Below the pieces are notes generated by a model, which saw nothing but the letters and a program-made list of their open reading frames with translations, searched no databases and was not told the origin of the DNA. Made by a program: the position numbers and the translations under genes. 14,497 bases of DNA from DASZMJ01 sp035551935 (lineage in GTDB: Bacteria; Planctomycetota; Planctomycetia; Isosphaerales; Isosphaeraceae), in NCBI GenBank assembly GCA_035551935.1, contig DASZMJ010000430.1, forward strand, positions 1 to 14,497, in the 5' to 3' direction. The stretch's first letter is position 1. Every line of letters starts with the position of its first letter. Positions 6,714 to 13,234 of this stretch are shown one piece after another.

Positions 6714-8456
6714 TCAGTCCCCGGCCGCCGCGGCGGTCCGCCGACGGGGGTCGGGCACGCCGACCCGGCGGCCGTCGGCCGGCCGGACGACGATCGTGTG
6801 CGCGTCTCCCTGGATGCCCCCGGTGCGGACCCGGTGCCCGAGCCCCCGGAGCGCCGCGACGGTCGCCGCCGGCCAGCGGTCGCCTTCGAGGTGCAGCACG
6901 TCGGGGAACCATGCGTGGTGGGTCCGGGAGGCGGTCACCGACTCCGCGGGGCCGAGGCCGAACTCCAGGCGATTCAGGACAACCCATAGCACCGTGTTCG
7001 GGATCGTGCGGCCCCCGGGCGAGCCGGTGACGAGCACGACCGACCCGTCCTTCACCGCGATCGTCGGCGCCATCGAGCTGAGCATCCGCCGGCCGGGGGC
7101 GATCCGGTTGGGCACCGTGCCGATCCGCCCGGCGGCGTCGGTCCGGCCGGGGATCAGGTTGAAGTCCCCCATCTCGTTGTTCATCAGGAACCCGGCCCCG
7201 GCGACGACCGACTTGCTGCCGTAACCTTCTTCGAGCGTGTAGGTTAATGCCACCGCGTTCCCCGCCGCGTCGACCGTCGAGAGGTGGGTCGTGTGCGACC
7301 CTTCGGCGCCCAGGACCGGGAACGGGGCGAGGGCCGCGCCGGGCGTGGCGCCGTCGTCGCGGATCGTGCGGGCCAGGTCGTCGGCGAAGGCTTGGGACAC
7401 GAGGCGTTCCGTCGGGATGGCCACGAAGTCGGGGTCGGCCAGCTCGGTCGCCCGGATGAAGTACGCCCGTCGCATCGCCTCCGTGACGCGGTGGAGCGTG
7501 CGGGGGCTCGCGGGGCCGTCGGCCTTCAGGTCGTACCGCTCGAGGATGTTCAGCGCGAGCGCCACCACGATGCCCCCCGACGACGGCGGCCCCATCCCAT
7601 AGAGGTCAACCCCGCGGAAGGTCGAATGGATCGGCGGCCGGGCCACGGCGCGGTAGGAGGCGAGGTCGTCGAGGTCGATCAGGCCGCCGTGCCGGGCGTT
7701 GTGGGCGACGATCAGGCGGGCCGTCGCGCCGCGGTAGAAGTCGTCGGGGCCGGCCGCGGCGAGCCGGTCGAGGGTCCGGGCCAGGTCGGGCTGCTTGAGG
7801 AGGTCGCCGGCGCGCCAGGGGTCGCGGTCGGCCCTGGCGAAGGCGGCCACGGAGTCGGCGAAGTCGGCGAGGCGGTCGGGGTCGTCGCCGAGGTCCTCGG
7901 CGTCGCGGGGGGGCCGGTCCTTCGGGGCGGGCTGGAGCTGGGCGTTGAGCGACCGGGCCAGGGTCTCGGAGACCGGGAAGCCCTCGCGAGCCAGCCGGGC
8001 CGCCGGCCGGACCAGCTCGCCCCAGGGCTTCGACCCGTACCGCTCGACGGCCAACGCCAGGCCGCGGACCGTCCCCGGCACCCCCGCGGCCCTCGGGCCG
8101 GCGCGGTGATGCGGCAAGAGATGGCCGTCGGCGTCGAGGTACATCCGCTCGAACGACTTCCCCGGGGCCTTCTCGCGGAAGTCGATCGTGATCACCTCGC
8201 GGGTCCCGGCCAGGAAGGCGACGAGGAAGCCGCCGCCGCCGATGTTGCCGGCCGCGGGGTGGGTGACGGCCAGCGCCATCGCGGTGGCCACGGCCGCGTC
8301 GACGGCGTTACCGCCGGCGCGGAGCACGTCGCGGCCGACGTCGGCGGCGTGCCCCTCCTGGGCGACGACGACCTGCTTCGCGAATTCCCCGGCCGGGGCC
8401 GGTGGCGGGGCGAGGGCCAGGAGCAGGAGCAGGCAGGTCCAGCCGCGGTGGGTCAT
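6714..8456 (-). CDS. ggt: Gamma-glutamyltransferase (secreted, self-processing)
   Basis: The product is 580 residues, normal for the family. It would hydrolyse or transfer the gamma-glutamyl group of glutathione and related compounds in the periplasm. A signal peptide covers about residues 1-22 (hydrophobic LLLLLALA, cleavage likely after APA). Family landmarks: GGNAVDAAVA (48-57), GNIGGGGF (70-77), PGTVRG (127-132), and the autoprocessing site GSHTTHLSTVD, where Thr389 should become the N-terminal nucleophile of the small subunit. Further on are NNEMGDFN (426-433), SSMAPTI (460-466) and the oxyanion-loop GSPGGRTIPN (478-487). All catalytic elements are present, so activity is expected. The ATG at 8456 has GAGG 7 nt upstream. 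It diverges from the prolyl isomerase gene across 116 bp. Whether glutathione is the true substrate is unknown. Confidence 0.95.
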   Translation of the reverse strand: MTHRGWTCLLLLLALAPPPAPAGEFAKQVVVAQEGHAADVGRDVLRAGGNAVDAAVATAMALAVTHPAAGNIGGGGFLVAFLAGTREVITIDFREKAPGKSFERMYLDADGHLLPHHRAGPRAAGVPGTVRGLALAVERYGSKPWGELVRPAARLAREGFPVSETLARSLNAQLQPAPKDRPPRDAEDLGDDPDRLADFADSVAAFARADRDPWRAGDLLKQPDLARTLDRLAAAGPDDFYRGATARLIVAHNARHGGLIDLDDLASYRAVARPPIHSTFRGVDLYGMGPPSSGGIVVALALNILERYDLKADGPASPRTLHRVTEAMRRAYFIRATELADPDFVAIPTERLVSQAFADDLARTIRDDGATPGAALAPFPVLGAEGSHTTHLSTVDAAGNAVALTYTLEEGYGSKSVVAGAGFLMNNEMGDFNLIPGRTDAAGRIGTVPNRIAPGRRMLSSMAPTIAVKDGSVVLVTGSPGGRTIPNTVLWVVLNRLEFGLGPAESVTASRTHHAWFPDVLHLEGDRWPAATVAALRGLGHRVRTGGIQGDAHTIVVRPADGRRVGVPDPRRRTAAAAGD

Positions 8457-8476
8457 CGATGGGCCTCGGATTGGCG

Positions 8477-8505
8477 TTGACCGATTCGGGGGGAAATCCT
8501 AGAGT
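8477..8505 (+). promoter_or_regulatory. Sigma70-like promoter of the prolyl isomerase gene
   Basis: TTGACC (8477-8482, five of six) and TAGAGT (8500-8505, four of six) are spaced by 17 nt. They lie 67 nt upstream of the ATG at 8573. The spacing and placement are what a housekeeping promoter would show. The box overlaps the leader of the divergent ggt gene. Confidence 0.5.
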
Positions 8506-8572
8506 CTCGGCCGAGTCGGGCCGGGGCTTGAGGAGCAAACTCCCGGCGCGGGGCAATAGGAGACGGATCGCG

Positions 8573-9772
8573 ATGACCGCCAAGGACCTTGGCCGCTTCG
8601 GTACGCGGATGACCCTCGCCCTGGCGTCGGCCGGGGCGGTCGCCTGGGGCGCCGGCCACGCCCTCGCCCAGCAAAGCAAGGCCGCCAAGCCGGCGCAGGC
8701 CCAGCCGAAGGCACCGGCCCCGGCCCAGCCCAAGCCGACCGACCTGGACGGCGAGTTCAAGGCCGAGATCAAGCACGTGCCGGTCAACCCGACCGACCCG
8801 ATCGCCATCGTCAACGGCGAGCGGATCACCCGCCAGGAGCTGGCCGACGAGTGCGTCGCCCGCAGCGGCGAGAAGATCCTCGCCGACCTGATCAACCGCA
8901 AGCTGATCGAGCAGGCGGTGCGGGCCAGCCGCGTGAAGGTCACGATGGAGGAGATCAACGCCGAGATCGAGCGGCAGGCGCAGGCGATGGCCAAGATGGG
9001 CCGCGAGCAGTGGCTCGAGACCCTGGCCAAGGAGCGCGGCATCAGCCCGAGCCAGTACGCCCGCGACATCGTCTACCCGAACCTCGCCCTGAAGAAGCTG
9101 GCGACGCCGACGGTCCAGGTCACCAAGAAGGACATCAAGGACGCCTTCGAGGCCAACTACGGCGAGCGGCTCCACTGCCGCATGATCATGGTCAACTCGT
9201 CGCAGATGGCCAAGATGATCTGTGAGGAATTGCGGCGGGCGCCGACGCCGGCCAAGTTCGAGCAGATCGCCCGCGAGCGCTCGATCGACCCGGCCACCCG
9301 CGCCCTCGGCGGCCTCTTGCCCGAGCCGATCACCCGCCACGCCAACCCGCGGGCGGTCGCCGACACGGCGTTCGCCCAGCTCGTCGACGGCGACGACAAG
9401 TCCGACAAGGCGCACAAGCCCAAGGACGGCTCGTTCACCGGCCCGATCGAGGTCAACGAGAATAGCTGGGTCATCCTGATGCGCGAGAAGGTCGTCCCCG
9501 GCAACACCGAGGCCCGCCTCGACGACCCGAGGATCCAGCAGAGCCTCCGGGAGACGATCGTCGACGCCAAGGTCCAGGAGAAGATGCAGACGATCTTCAA
9601 CGACATGTACACCAAGGCGGCCATCGACAACCGCCTGACCGGCCAGCGCTCGACCGCGATGGAGCTCCAGGAGCCGGCCCGCGGCGAGGTCGACGCCCGC
9701 GTCACCCCCAGCGCCTCCAGCCCGCAGCCCAAGGCCGCCGCGCGGCCGGCCGCCGCGCCGACCCGCCGCTGA
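8573..9772 (+). CDS. Secreted SurA/PrsA-like peptidylprolyl isomerase (PpiC/parvulin type)
   Basis: This 399-residue exported foldase is expected to assist folding of secreted or outer-membrane proteins. Residues 1-32 form a signal peptide (LALASAGAVAWGAGHALA, cleavage before QQ). An Ala/Pro/Lys-rich linker reaches about residue 70. A SurA_N/trigger-factor-like helical region follows (about 75-190, with VNGERITRQEL and ADLINRKLIEQAV). The parvulin-type domain covers about 195-305, with the family pattern AREYS-GG seen as ARERSIDPATRALGGLLPEPI and ending in WVILMREKV. A charged helix and Ala/Pro-rich tail close the chain. The ATG at 8573 has AGGAG 10 nt upstream. The same frame is open back to 8402, but that part overlaps ggt and lacks a ribosome site. 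The isomerase core is divergent, so it may be mainly a chaperone. Confidence 0.88.
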   Translation: MTAKDLGRFGTRMTLALASAGAVAWGAGHALAQQSKAAKPAQAQPKAPAPAQPKPTDLDGEFKAEIKHVPVNPTDPIAIVNGERITRQELADECVARSGEKILADLINRKLIEQAVRASRVKVTMEEINAEIERQAQAMAKMGREQWLETLAKERGISPSQYARDIVYPNLALKKLATPTVQVTKKDIKDAFEANYGERLHCRMIMVNSSQMAKMICEELRRAPTPAKFEQIARERSIDPATRALGGLLPEPITRHANPRAVADTAFAQLVDGDDKSDKAHKPKDGSFTGPIEVNENSWVILMREKVVPGNTEARLDDPRIQQSLRETIVDAKVQEKMQTIFNDMYTKAAIDNRLTGQRSTAMELQEPARGEVDARVTPSASSPQPKAAARPAAAPTRR

Positions 9773-9814
9773 GCCCGGGCGCGCCGGCCACGACCCGAGC
9801 CCCCGCGACATCCC

Positions 9815-9855
9815 GGGGCCGGCCCGGCGGTCTTGCGACCGCCGGGGCCGGCCCC
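9815..9855 (+). terminator. GC-rich hairpin 3' of the prolyl isomerase gene
   Basis: An 18-bp stem with one bulged G (9815-9832 against 9837-9855) encloses a TTGC loop, 42 nt past the stop codon. No clear T-run follows (GTGGCTGTCT), so it would be an atypical terminator or a 3' stabilising structure. Confidence 0.4.
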
Positions 9856-10046
9856 GTGGCTGTCTATCCAACATCCGGACGGACCCGCGGCCCGTGGGGC
9901 AAGGCTCCCGGAGGCGCGGCTTCGCGGCCGTTCGGTCGTCCTGGTGGTACATGCTCTATCGGCCCGCCGCCCCCCCGCCCCGGAATCTTTCGCCCCGACC
10001 GGCCTGCATTCCTCCGTGCTCCGAAGGATTCACACCCCGTCCCTCT

Positions 10047-10197
10047 CCCGGTAGGGTGCGTCGAGTCTTCGACGACGCACCATCCTCGGCGGTGTCGGGC
10101 GGTGCGTCGTCTAGACCGACAGGCCCAATATGGTGGGATGGCCGACGCCGTAAGTGTCGGGCGGTGCGTCGTCGAAGACTCGACGCACCCTACCGGG
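10047..10197. repeat. Compound palindrome: perfect 35-bp inverted repeat with a third module copy in the loop
   Basis: Arms 10047-10081 and 10163-10197 are exact 35-bp complements around an 81-nt loop. Each arm contains a 9-bp inner dyad (GGTGCGTCG..CGACGCACC). The loop carries an additional copy: 20 nt at 10092-10111 equal 10154-10173. The module GGTGCGTCGTC thus occurs at 10071-10081 (inverted), 10101-10111 and 10163-10173. The left module can pair with the middle copy (19-nt loop) or with the right arm, so two folds compete. The element ends 24 nt from the stop of the PIN-TRAM gene. Confidence 0.9.
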
Positions 10198-10221
10198 CCG
10201 GGGCGGCCACTTTTTCCCTCG

Positions 10222-11313
10222 TCAAACGTCCCGACCCGATCGCCCGAGGTTCTCGTGCGGGCCCGAGGCGCCGGCGCCGCGGGGGGAGCCGGTGGGGTCG
10301 TGGCGGCCGAAGATCATGCGGCCGGCCTTGGTCTGGAGGACGCTGGTGACCGTCAGCCGGACGACCTCGCCGAGGTGGCCGGCCCCCTGCTCGGTCACGA
10401 CCATCGTGCCGTCGTCGAGGTAGCCGACACCCTGCCCCGGCTCGTCGCCGCGCTTGATGAGCTTGACGTTGAGGGTCTCGCCCGGCAGCACGATCGGCTT
10501 CATCGCGTTGGCCAGGTCGTTGAGGTTGATCACCTCGACCCCCTGGAGCTTGGCGATCTTGTTGAGGTTGTAGTCGTTGGTGACGACCTTGCCGCCGAGG
10601 TGCTTGGCGAGGATCACGAGCCGTTGGTCGACCTCGCGGACCCCCTGCAATTCGGGGACCTCGGCGTCGAAGATCTGGACCTCGATGCCGGTCATCTTCT
10701 GGAGCTGGTTGAGGATGTCCAGGCCGCGTCGGCCGCGGTTGCGGCGGAGCTTGTCGGAGCTGTCGGCGATCCCCTGGAGCTCCTGGAGCACGAACCGCGG
10801 CACGACCAGCGGCTGGTCGATCACCCGCGTCTCGGCGACGTCGGCGACCCGGCCGTCGATGATGACCGAGGTGTCCAGCACCAGCGGCCGCACCCCCTTG
10901 ACCTCGCGCGCGAACTCCATGTAGGGGATGATGAACCGGAAGTCGTCCTTGGTCTGGAGGATGGTGCTGGTGCAGATATAACAGACCATGATCTGGATCA
11001 ACACCTTCACCGCCTCGCCCAGCTCCTTGTAGTTGGCGCCGGTGAGCATCTGGATGGTGGGGTCGATGGCGAGGTTGATGAAGTAGCCGAGGATCAGGCC
11101 GACGGCGATGCCGAAATACACGGCCGAGACGGCCTGGACGCGCTTGCGGGGGGTGGCCAGGTCGACGACGATGACGACGACCGCCGCGACCAGCACGCTG
11201 GCGAAGACGACGAACTGGTTGGTCCGTTCCTTGATCTCCGAGAGCCGCGCCATCTGCGCCGCCAGGCCGGCGACGACCAGGACGAAGATGGCCCGGATGG
11301 TCAACAGGAGCAT
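10222..11313 (-). CDS. YacL-like PIN-TRAM domain membrane protein
   Basis: This 363-residue protein has the layout of Bacillus YacL: about four N-terminal membrane helices (about 1-20, 33-51, 62-82 and 103-120), a cytoplasmic PIN nuclease-fold domain (about 140-258) and a TRAM RNA-binding domain (about 272-335). PIN acidic residues are in place: LDTSVIIDGR (Asp147), LQELQ (Glu178), GLDIL (Asp199), VDQRLVILA (Asp229) and TNDYNLNKIA (Asp247). The TRAM part reads LVKLIKRG-like LNVKLIKRGDEPGQGVGYLDDGTMVV. The family is thought to act on RNA at the membrane, but its substrate is not settled. The ATG at 11313 has GGAGG 9 nt upstream; the frame is open further upstream but into the HIT gene. It follows the HIT gene by 91 nt. 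The Gly/Arg-rich last 25 residues look disordered. Confidence 0.92.
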   Translation of the reverse strand: MLLLTIRAIFVLVVAGLAAQMARLSEIKERTNQFVVFASVLVAAVVVIVVDLATPRKRVQAVSAVYFGIAVGLILGYFINLAIDPTIQMLTGANYKELGEAVKVLIQIMVCYICTSTILQTKDDFRFIIPYMEFAREVKGVRPLVLDTSVIIDGRVADVAETRVIDQPLVVPRFVLQELQGIADSSDKLRRNRGRRGLDILNQLQKMTGIEVQIFDAEVPELQGVREVDQRLVILAKHLGGKVVTNDYNLNKIAKLQGVEVINLNDLANAMKPIVLPGETLNVKLIKRGDEPGQGVGYLDDGTMVVTEQGAGHLGEVVRLTVTSVLQTKAGRMIFGRHDPTGSPRGAGASGPHENLGRSGRDV

Positions 11314-11378
11314 GGGCGCGGGCCTCCGCGGGGGACCGGGGCGGGGGGGAACCGGGCGGGACGGCGACGCCCCTCGCG

Positions 11379-11403
11379 GGCGCCCCCCGGCCGCCGGGGC
11401 GCC
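11379..11403 (-). terminator. GC hairpin directly after the HIT gene
   Basis: 11379-11386 and 11396-11403 are an 8-bp complement with a 9-nt loop, starting one base beyond the HIT stop on the minus strand. No U-run follows. It may attenuate rather than end transcription into the PIN-TRAM gene. Confidence 0.35.
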
Positions 11404-11404
11404 G

Positions 11405-11944
11405 TCAGGCCTCGCGGCCGAGCTCGGCGACGAACCGCTCATAGAAGGCGTCCAGGCTCTCGACGATGACCTTGGTCCGGCCGAGCACGGGCATGAAGTT
11501 CGTGTCGCCGTCCCACCGCGGCACGACGTGCCAGTGGACGTGCCCCGGCAGGCCGGCGCCGGCCGACTTGCCGAGGTTCAGCCCGATATTATAACCCTGC
11601 GGCCGGAGCATCCGATCGAGCACCGCGACGACCCGCCGCAACGTCTCGACCGGCTCGGTCAACGCCGGCCCGTCGAGGTCGGCGAGCGAGCCCTTGTGCT
11701 CGAGCGGGGCGACGAGCAGGTGGCCGTTATTATAAGGATACTTGTTCAAGAAAACCGCCGACGCCGGCCGCCGCCAGGCCAGCAGGTTGGCCCGGTCGTC
11801 GCGGCCGGCCAGGCCCCGGCAGAGGAAGCACGCCGCCGACGCCGCCGGCCCGCCCTCGGCGGCGGTGGAGGGGTCGGGATCGGCCGCCGTCGCGGCCGAT
11901 TCGTGGATGTATTGCGCCCGCCAGGGGGCCCAGAGCCGTTCCAT
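11405..11944 (-). CDS. HIT family hydrolase/phosphorylase (Ap4A-type)
   Basis: This 179-residue cytoplasmic protein is a histidine-triad nucleotide-binding enzyme, most like the bacterial diadenosine tetraphosphate hydrolase/phosphorylase group that starts with the MERLWAPWR motif. The triad is HVHWHVV (135-141), with His137 or His139 as nucleophile region, preceded by the phosphate-loop GLNLGKSAGAGLPG (121-134). NKYPYNNGHLLVAP (67-80) forms the nucleotide-binding strand. CFLC (39-42) may be half of a zinc site seen in some relatives. Residues 17-37 are an Ala/Gly/Pro-rich insertion between the N-terminal motif and CFLC. The ATG at 11944 has AAGGA 5 nt upstream; an open frame continues upstream to 12919 but is a shadow of the neighbouring gene. 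Likely role: removal of signalling or toxic dinucleotides. The exact substrate is uncertain. Confidence 0.92.
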   Translation of the reverse strand: MERLWAPWRAQYIHESAATAADPDPSTAAEGGPAASAACFLCRGLAGRDDRANLLAWRRPASAVFLNKYPYNNGHLLVAPLEHKGSLADLDGPALTEPVETLRRVVAVLDRMLRPQGYNIGLNLGKSAGAGLPGHVHWHVVPRWDGDTNFMPVLGRTKVIVESLDAFYERFVAELGREA

Positions 11945-12030
11945 CGGAGTCCTTGTCCGCCGCGCGCGAAGGAGCCCGCGGGACCCCGATCTTACCCGCG
12001 CAAGGCCAGCGGTTCCAAGGGGTAGGGCGA

Positions 12031-12795
12031 TCAGCGGAGCAATCGCCGACGCCAGACGGGATATAACCGCGCCCAGGCCAGGCCGATGACCTGCCCGCGC
12101 GAGACGAGCCTCGGGCCCGGCCGACCCGAGCCGACGCCGTCCTCGGGCCCGTCCTGGACGACCAGCAGATGGTCGCGCGGGACCTCGAACCGGAGGTCCT
12201 TGACCTGGGCCGGGAACGGGACGACGTGGTCGCCCGCCACGACCTGCCCGGCGACCCGGAGCCGCTCGTCGGACCACTCGACCCCCTGCCCCGGCATCGC
12301 CAGGACCCGCGCCAGCCACGGCCCGCGGCCGTCGCCGGCATCGACCCAGACCGCCTCGCCGGGGCCCGGGTCGCGCTGGAGGAGCACCCAGCGGTTGACG
12401 AGGTAACCGTCCAGGGGCACGCCCGGCCGCAGACCCGGCCAGGCCAGCACCGACGCCAACGCCAGCATCGGCGCGTAGCAGCCAATTCCCAGGCCGAACG
12501 ACGCCGAGACCCAGGGCACCCACCGCGCGAACGCCGGGAACGCCCCCTGGCGGATGACATCCGCCACCGACGTGACGTGCGCCCCGAAGGCGAAGGCCAG
12601 CAGCAGCAGGCCGGGCCGCGTCCCCCAGGTGAACAGGCTCATCCCCAGCGCCGCAGCGAAGCTGCCGAAAAGCGCCGCCCCCCGCTCGCGCTGCCGCCAG
12701 CGCCACTGCGGCAGGCCCGGCACCAGGACCCGCAGGCCCGCCCCGCCTCGCAACGGGCCCGGACCACCCCCCGACCCCCGCGGCGGCCTCGACAT
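12031..12795 (-). CDS. S26 signal-peptidase-like membrane protein lacking the catalytic Ser/Lys pair
   Basis: This 254-residue protein has a basic N terminus (RVLVPGLPQWRWRQRERG), about three hydrophobic segments (about 38-56, 61-72 and 93-118) and a C-terminal domain with the layout of type I signal peptidase (S26). In that domain GLRPGVPLDGYLVNR (121-135) aligns with SMxPTLxxGDxxLVNK, so the nucleophile Ser is Gly121. GEAVWVDAG matches the GDIVVF strand. WLARVLAMPGQGVEW (160-174) matches YIKRVIGLPGDxVE, so the general-base Lys is Ala162. VPRDHLLVVQDG and RGQVIGLAW match VPxGHYFVMGDN and xxxIIGKA. The fold is thus plausible but the dyad is missing, so it is probably not a protease. The alignment is by eye. 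The start at 12795 has only a weak G-rich ribosome site. It lies 86 nt upstream of the HIT gene on the same strand. Confidence 0.75.
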   Translation of the reverse strand: MSRPPRGSGGGPGPLRGGAGLRVLVPGLPQWRWRQRERGAALFGSFAAALGMSLFTWGTRPGLLLLAFAFGAHVTSVADVIRQGAFPAFARWVPWVSASFGLGIGCYAPMLALASVLAWPGLRPGVPLDGYLVNRWVLLQRDPGPGEAVWVDAGDGRGPWLARVLAMPGQGVEWSDERLRVAGQVVAGDHVVPFPAQVKDLRFEVPRDHLLVVQDGPEDGVGSGRPGPRLVSRGQVIGLAWARLYPVWRRRLLR

Positions 12796-13234
12796 CGCTC
12801 GCCACCCCCCATCCCGACCCGGCCGGCCCCGCCTCGTCCGCTCGTCCGCCGGCTGATCGTACAGATGTCATTGCAGGGTAATCGCCGCCCGGCCCCCGTG
12901 TCAAACCCCCAGCCGACAAAAAGCGTCGCCGACCCGCGCGCGGGCCCGCTTCGGAGGCTCATTCGCACCACCGCCCCCGTTATTCCGCCGATTCCCGCCG
13001 TTGGGTTCGTTTTCGCGCCGCGGGACAGAGATCGGTCGATTTCATCTATTAGAGATTCTTTATGAAACCTGTACTGCCCCGATGTTCATGGGTGCGGCCC
13101 CGACGCCGGGCAAATCCCGCTACAGGATCGATATGTTTCGATGAAACATCCCGCCCCGGCGCGCACGGCGGACGCGGTGGACCGATTCGCTGACCGTTCG
13201 CTTGTCAAAGAGCGCGGGCGGCGCCGGGCCTCGA
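12796..13234. other. 439-bp non-coding region upstream of the S26-like gene
   Basis: No gene is supported. Positions about 12796-13020 are GC-rich with no clear signal. Positions about 13030-13150 are noticeably AT-richer, with repeated TTTCAT/ATGAAA words (see the separate entry). The region follows the stop of the last hypothetical gene and should hold the S26-like gene promoter, which I could not place. Confidence 0.6.
13040..13149. promoter_or_regulatory. AT-richer dyad-rich segment, possible operator or leader
   Basis: TTTCAT (13040-13045) faces ATGAAA (13062-13067), and a perfect 7-bp dyad ATGTTTC-GAT-GAAACAT occupies 13133-13149. CCTGTA (13068-13073) and TACAGG (13121-13126) form a further 6-bp pairing. 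The same hexamer words thus recur three times within 110 nt. It could be an operator for the S26-like gene, a small structured RNA or a terminator for the upstream gene (86 nt from its stop, no U-run). Confidence 0.3.

Larger units (their letters stand above)
9773..10221. other. 449-bp non-coding gap between convergent genes
   Basis: No gene is supported. The gap holds a strong GC hairpin shortly after the prolyl isomerase stop (9815-9855), then about 190 bp (9856-10046) in which I see no recognisable gene or RNA motif, then a 151-bp compound palindrome (10047-10197) next to the stop of the PIN-TRAM gene. Confidence 0.7.

Noticed and set aside
8402..8572. 57-codon upstream extension of the prolyl isomerase
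   Set aside because: It overlaps the ggt start and signal peptide, has no ribosome site, and would bury the signal peptide behind an Arg/Gly-rich stretch and the promoter.
9856..10046. Structured RNA gene (SRP, RNase P or tRNA)
   Set aside because: The conserved cores of these RNAs were looked for by eye on both strands and not found.
9856..11469. Long plus-strand frame opposite the PIN-TRAM gene
   Set aside because: Composition is biased (Asp/Val/Gly), no domain is seen, and it runs through the palindrome and the antisense of a clear gene.
11405..12919. 504-codon minus-strand frame containing the HIT protein at its end
   Set aside because: The upstream part is a low-complexity shadow of the S26-like gene; only the last 179 codons match a family, and they have their own start and ribosome site.
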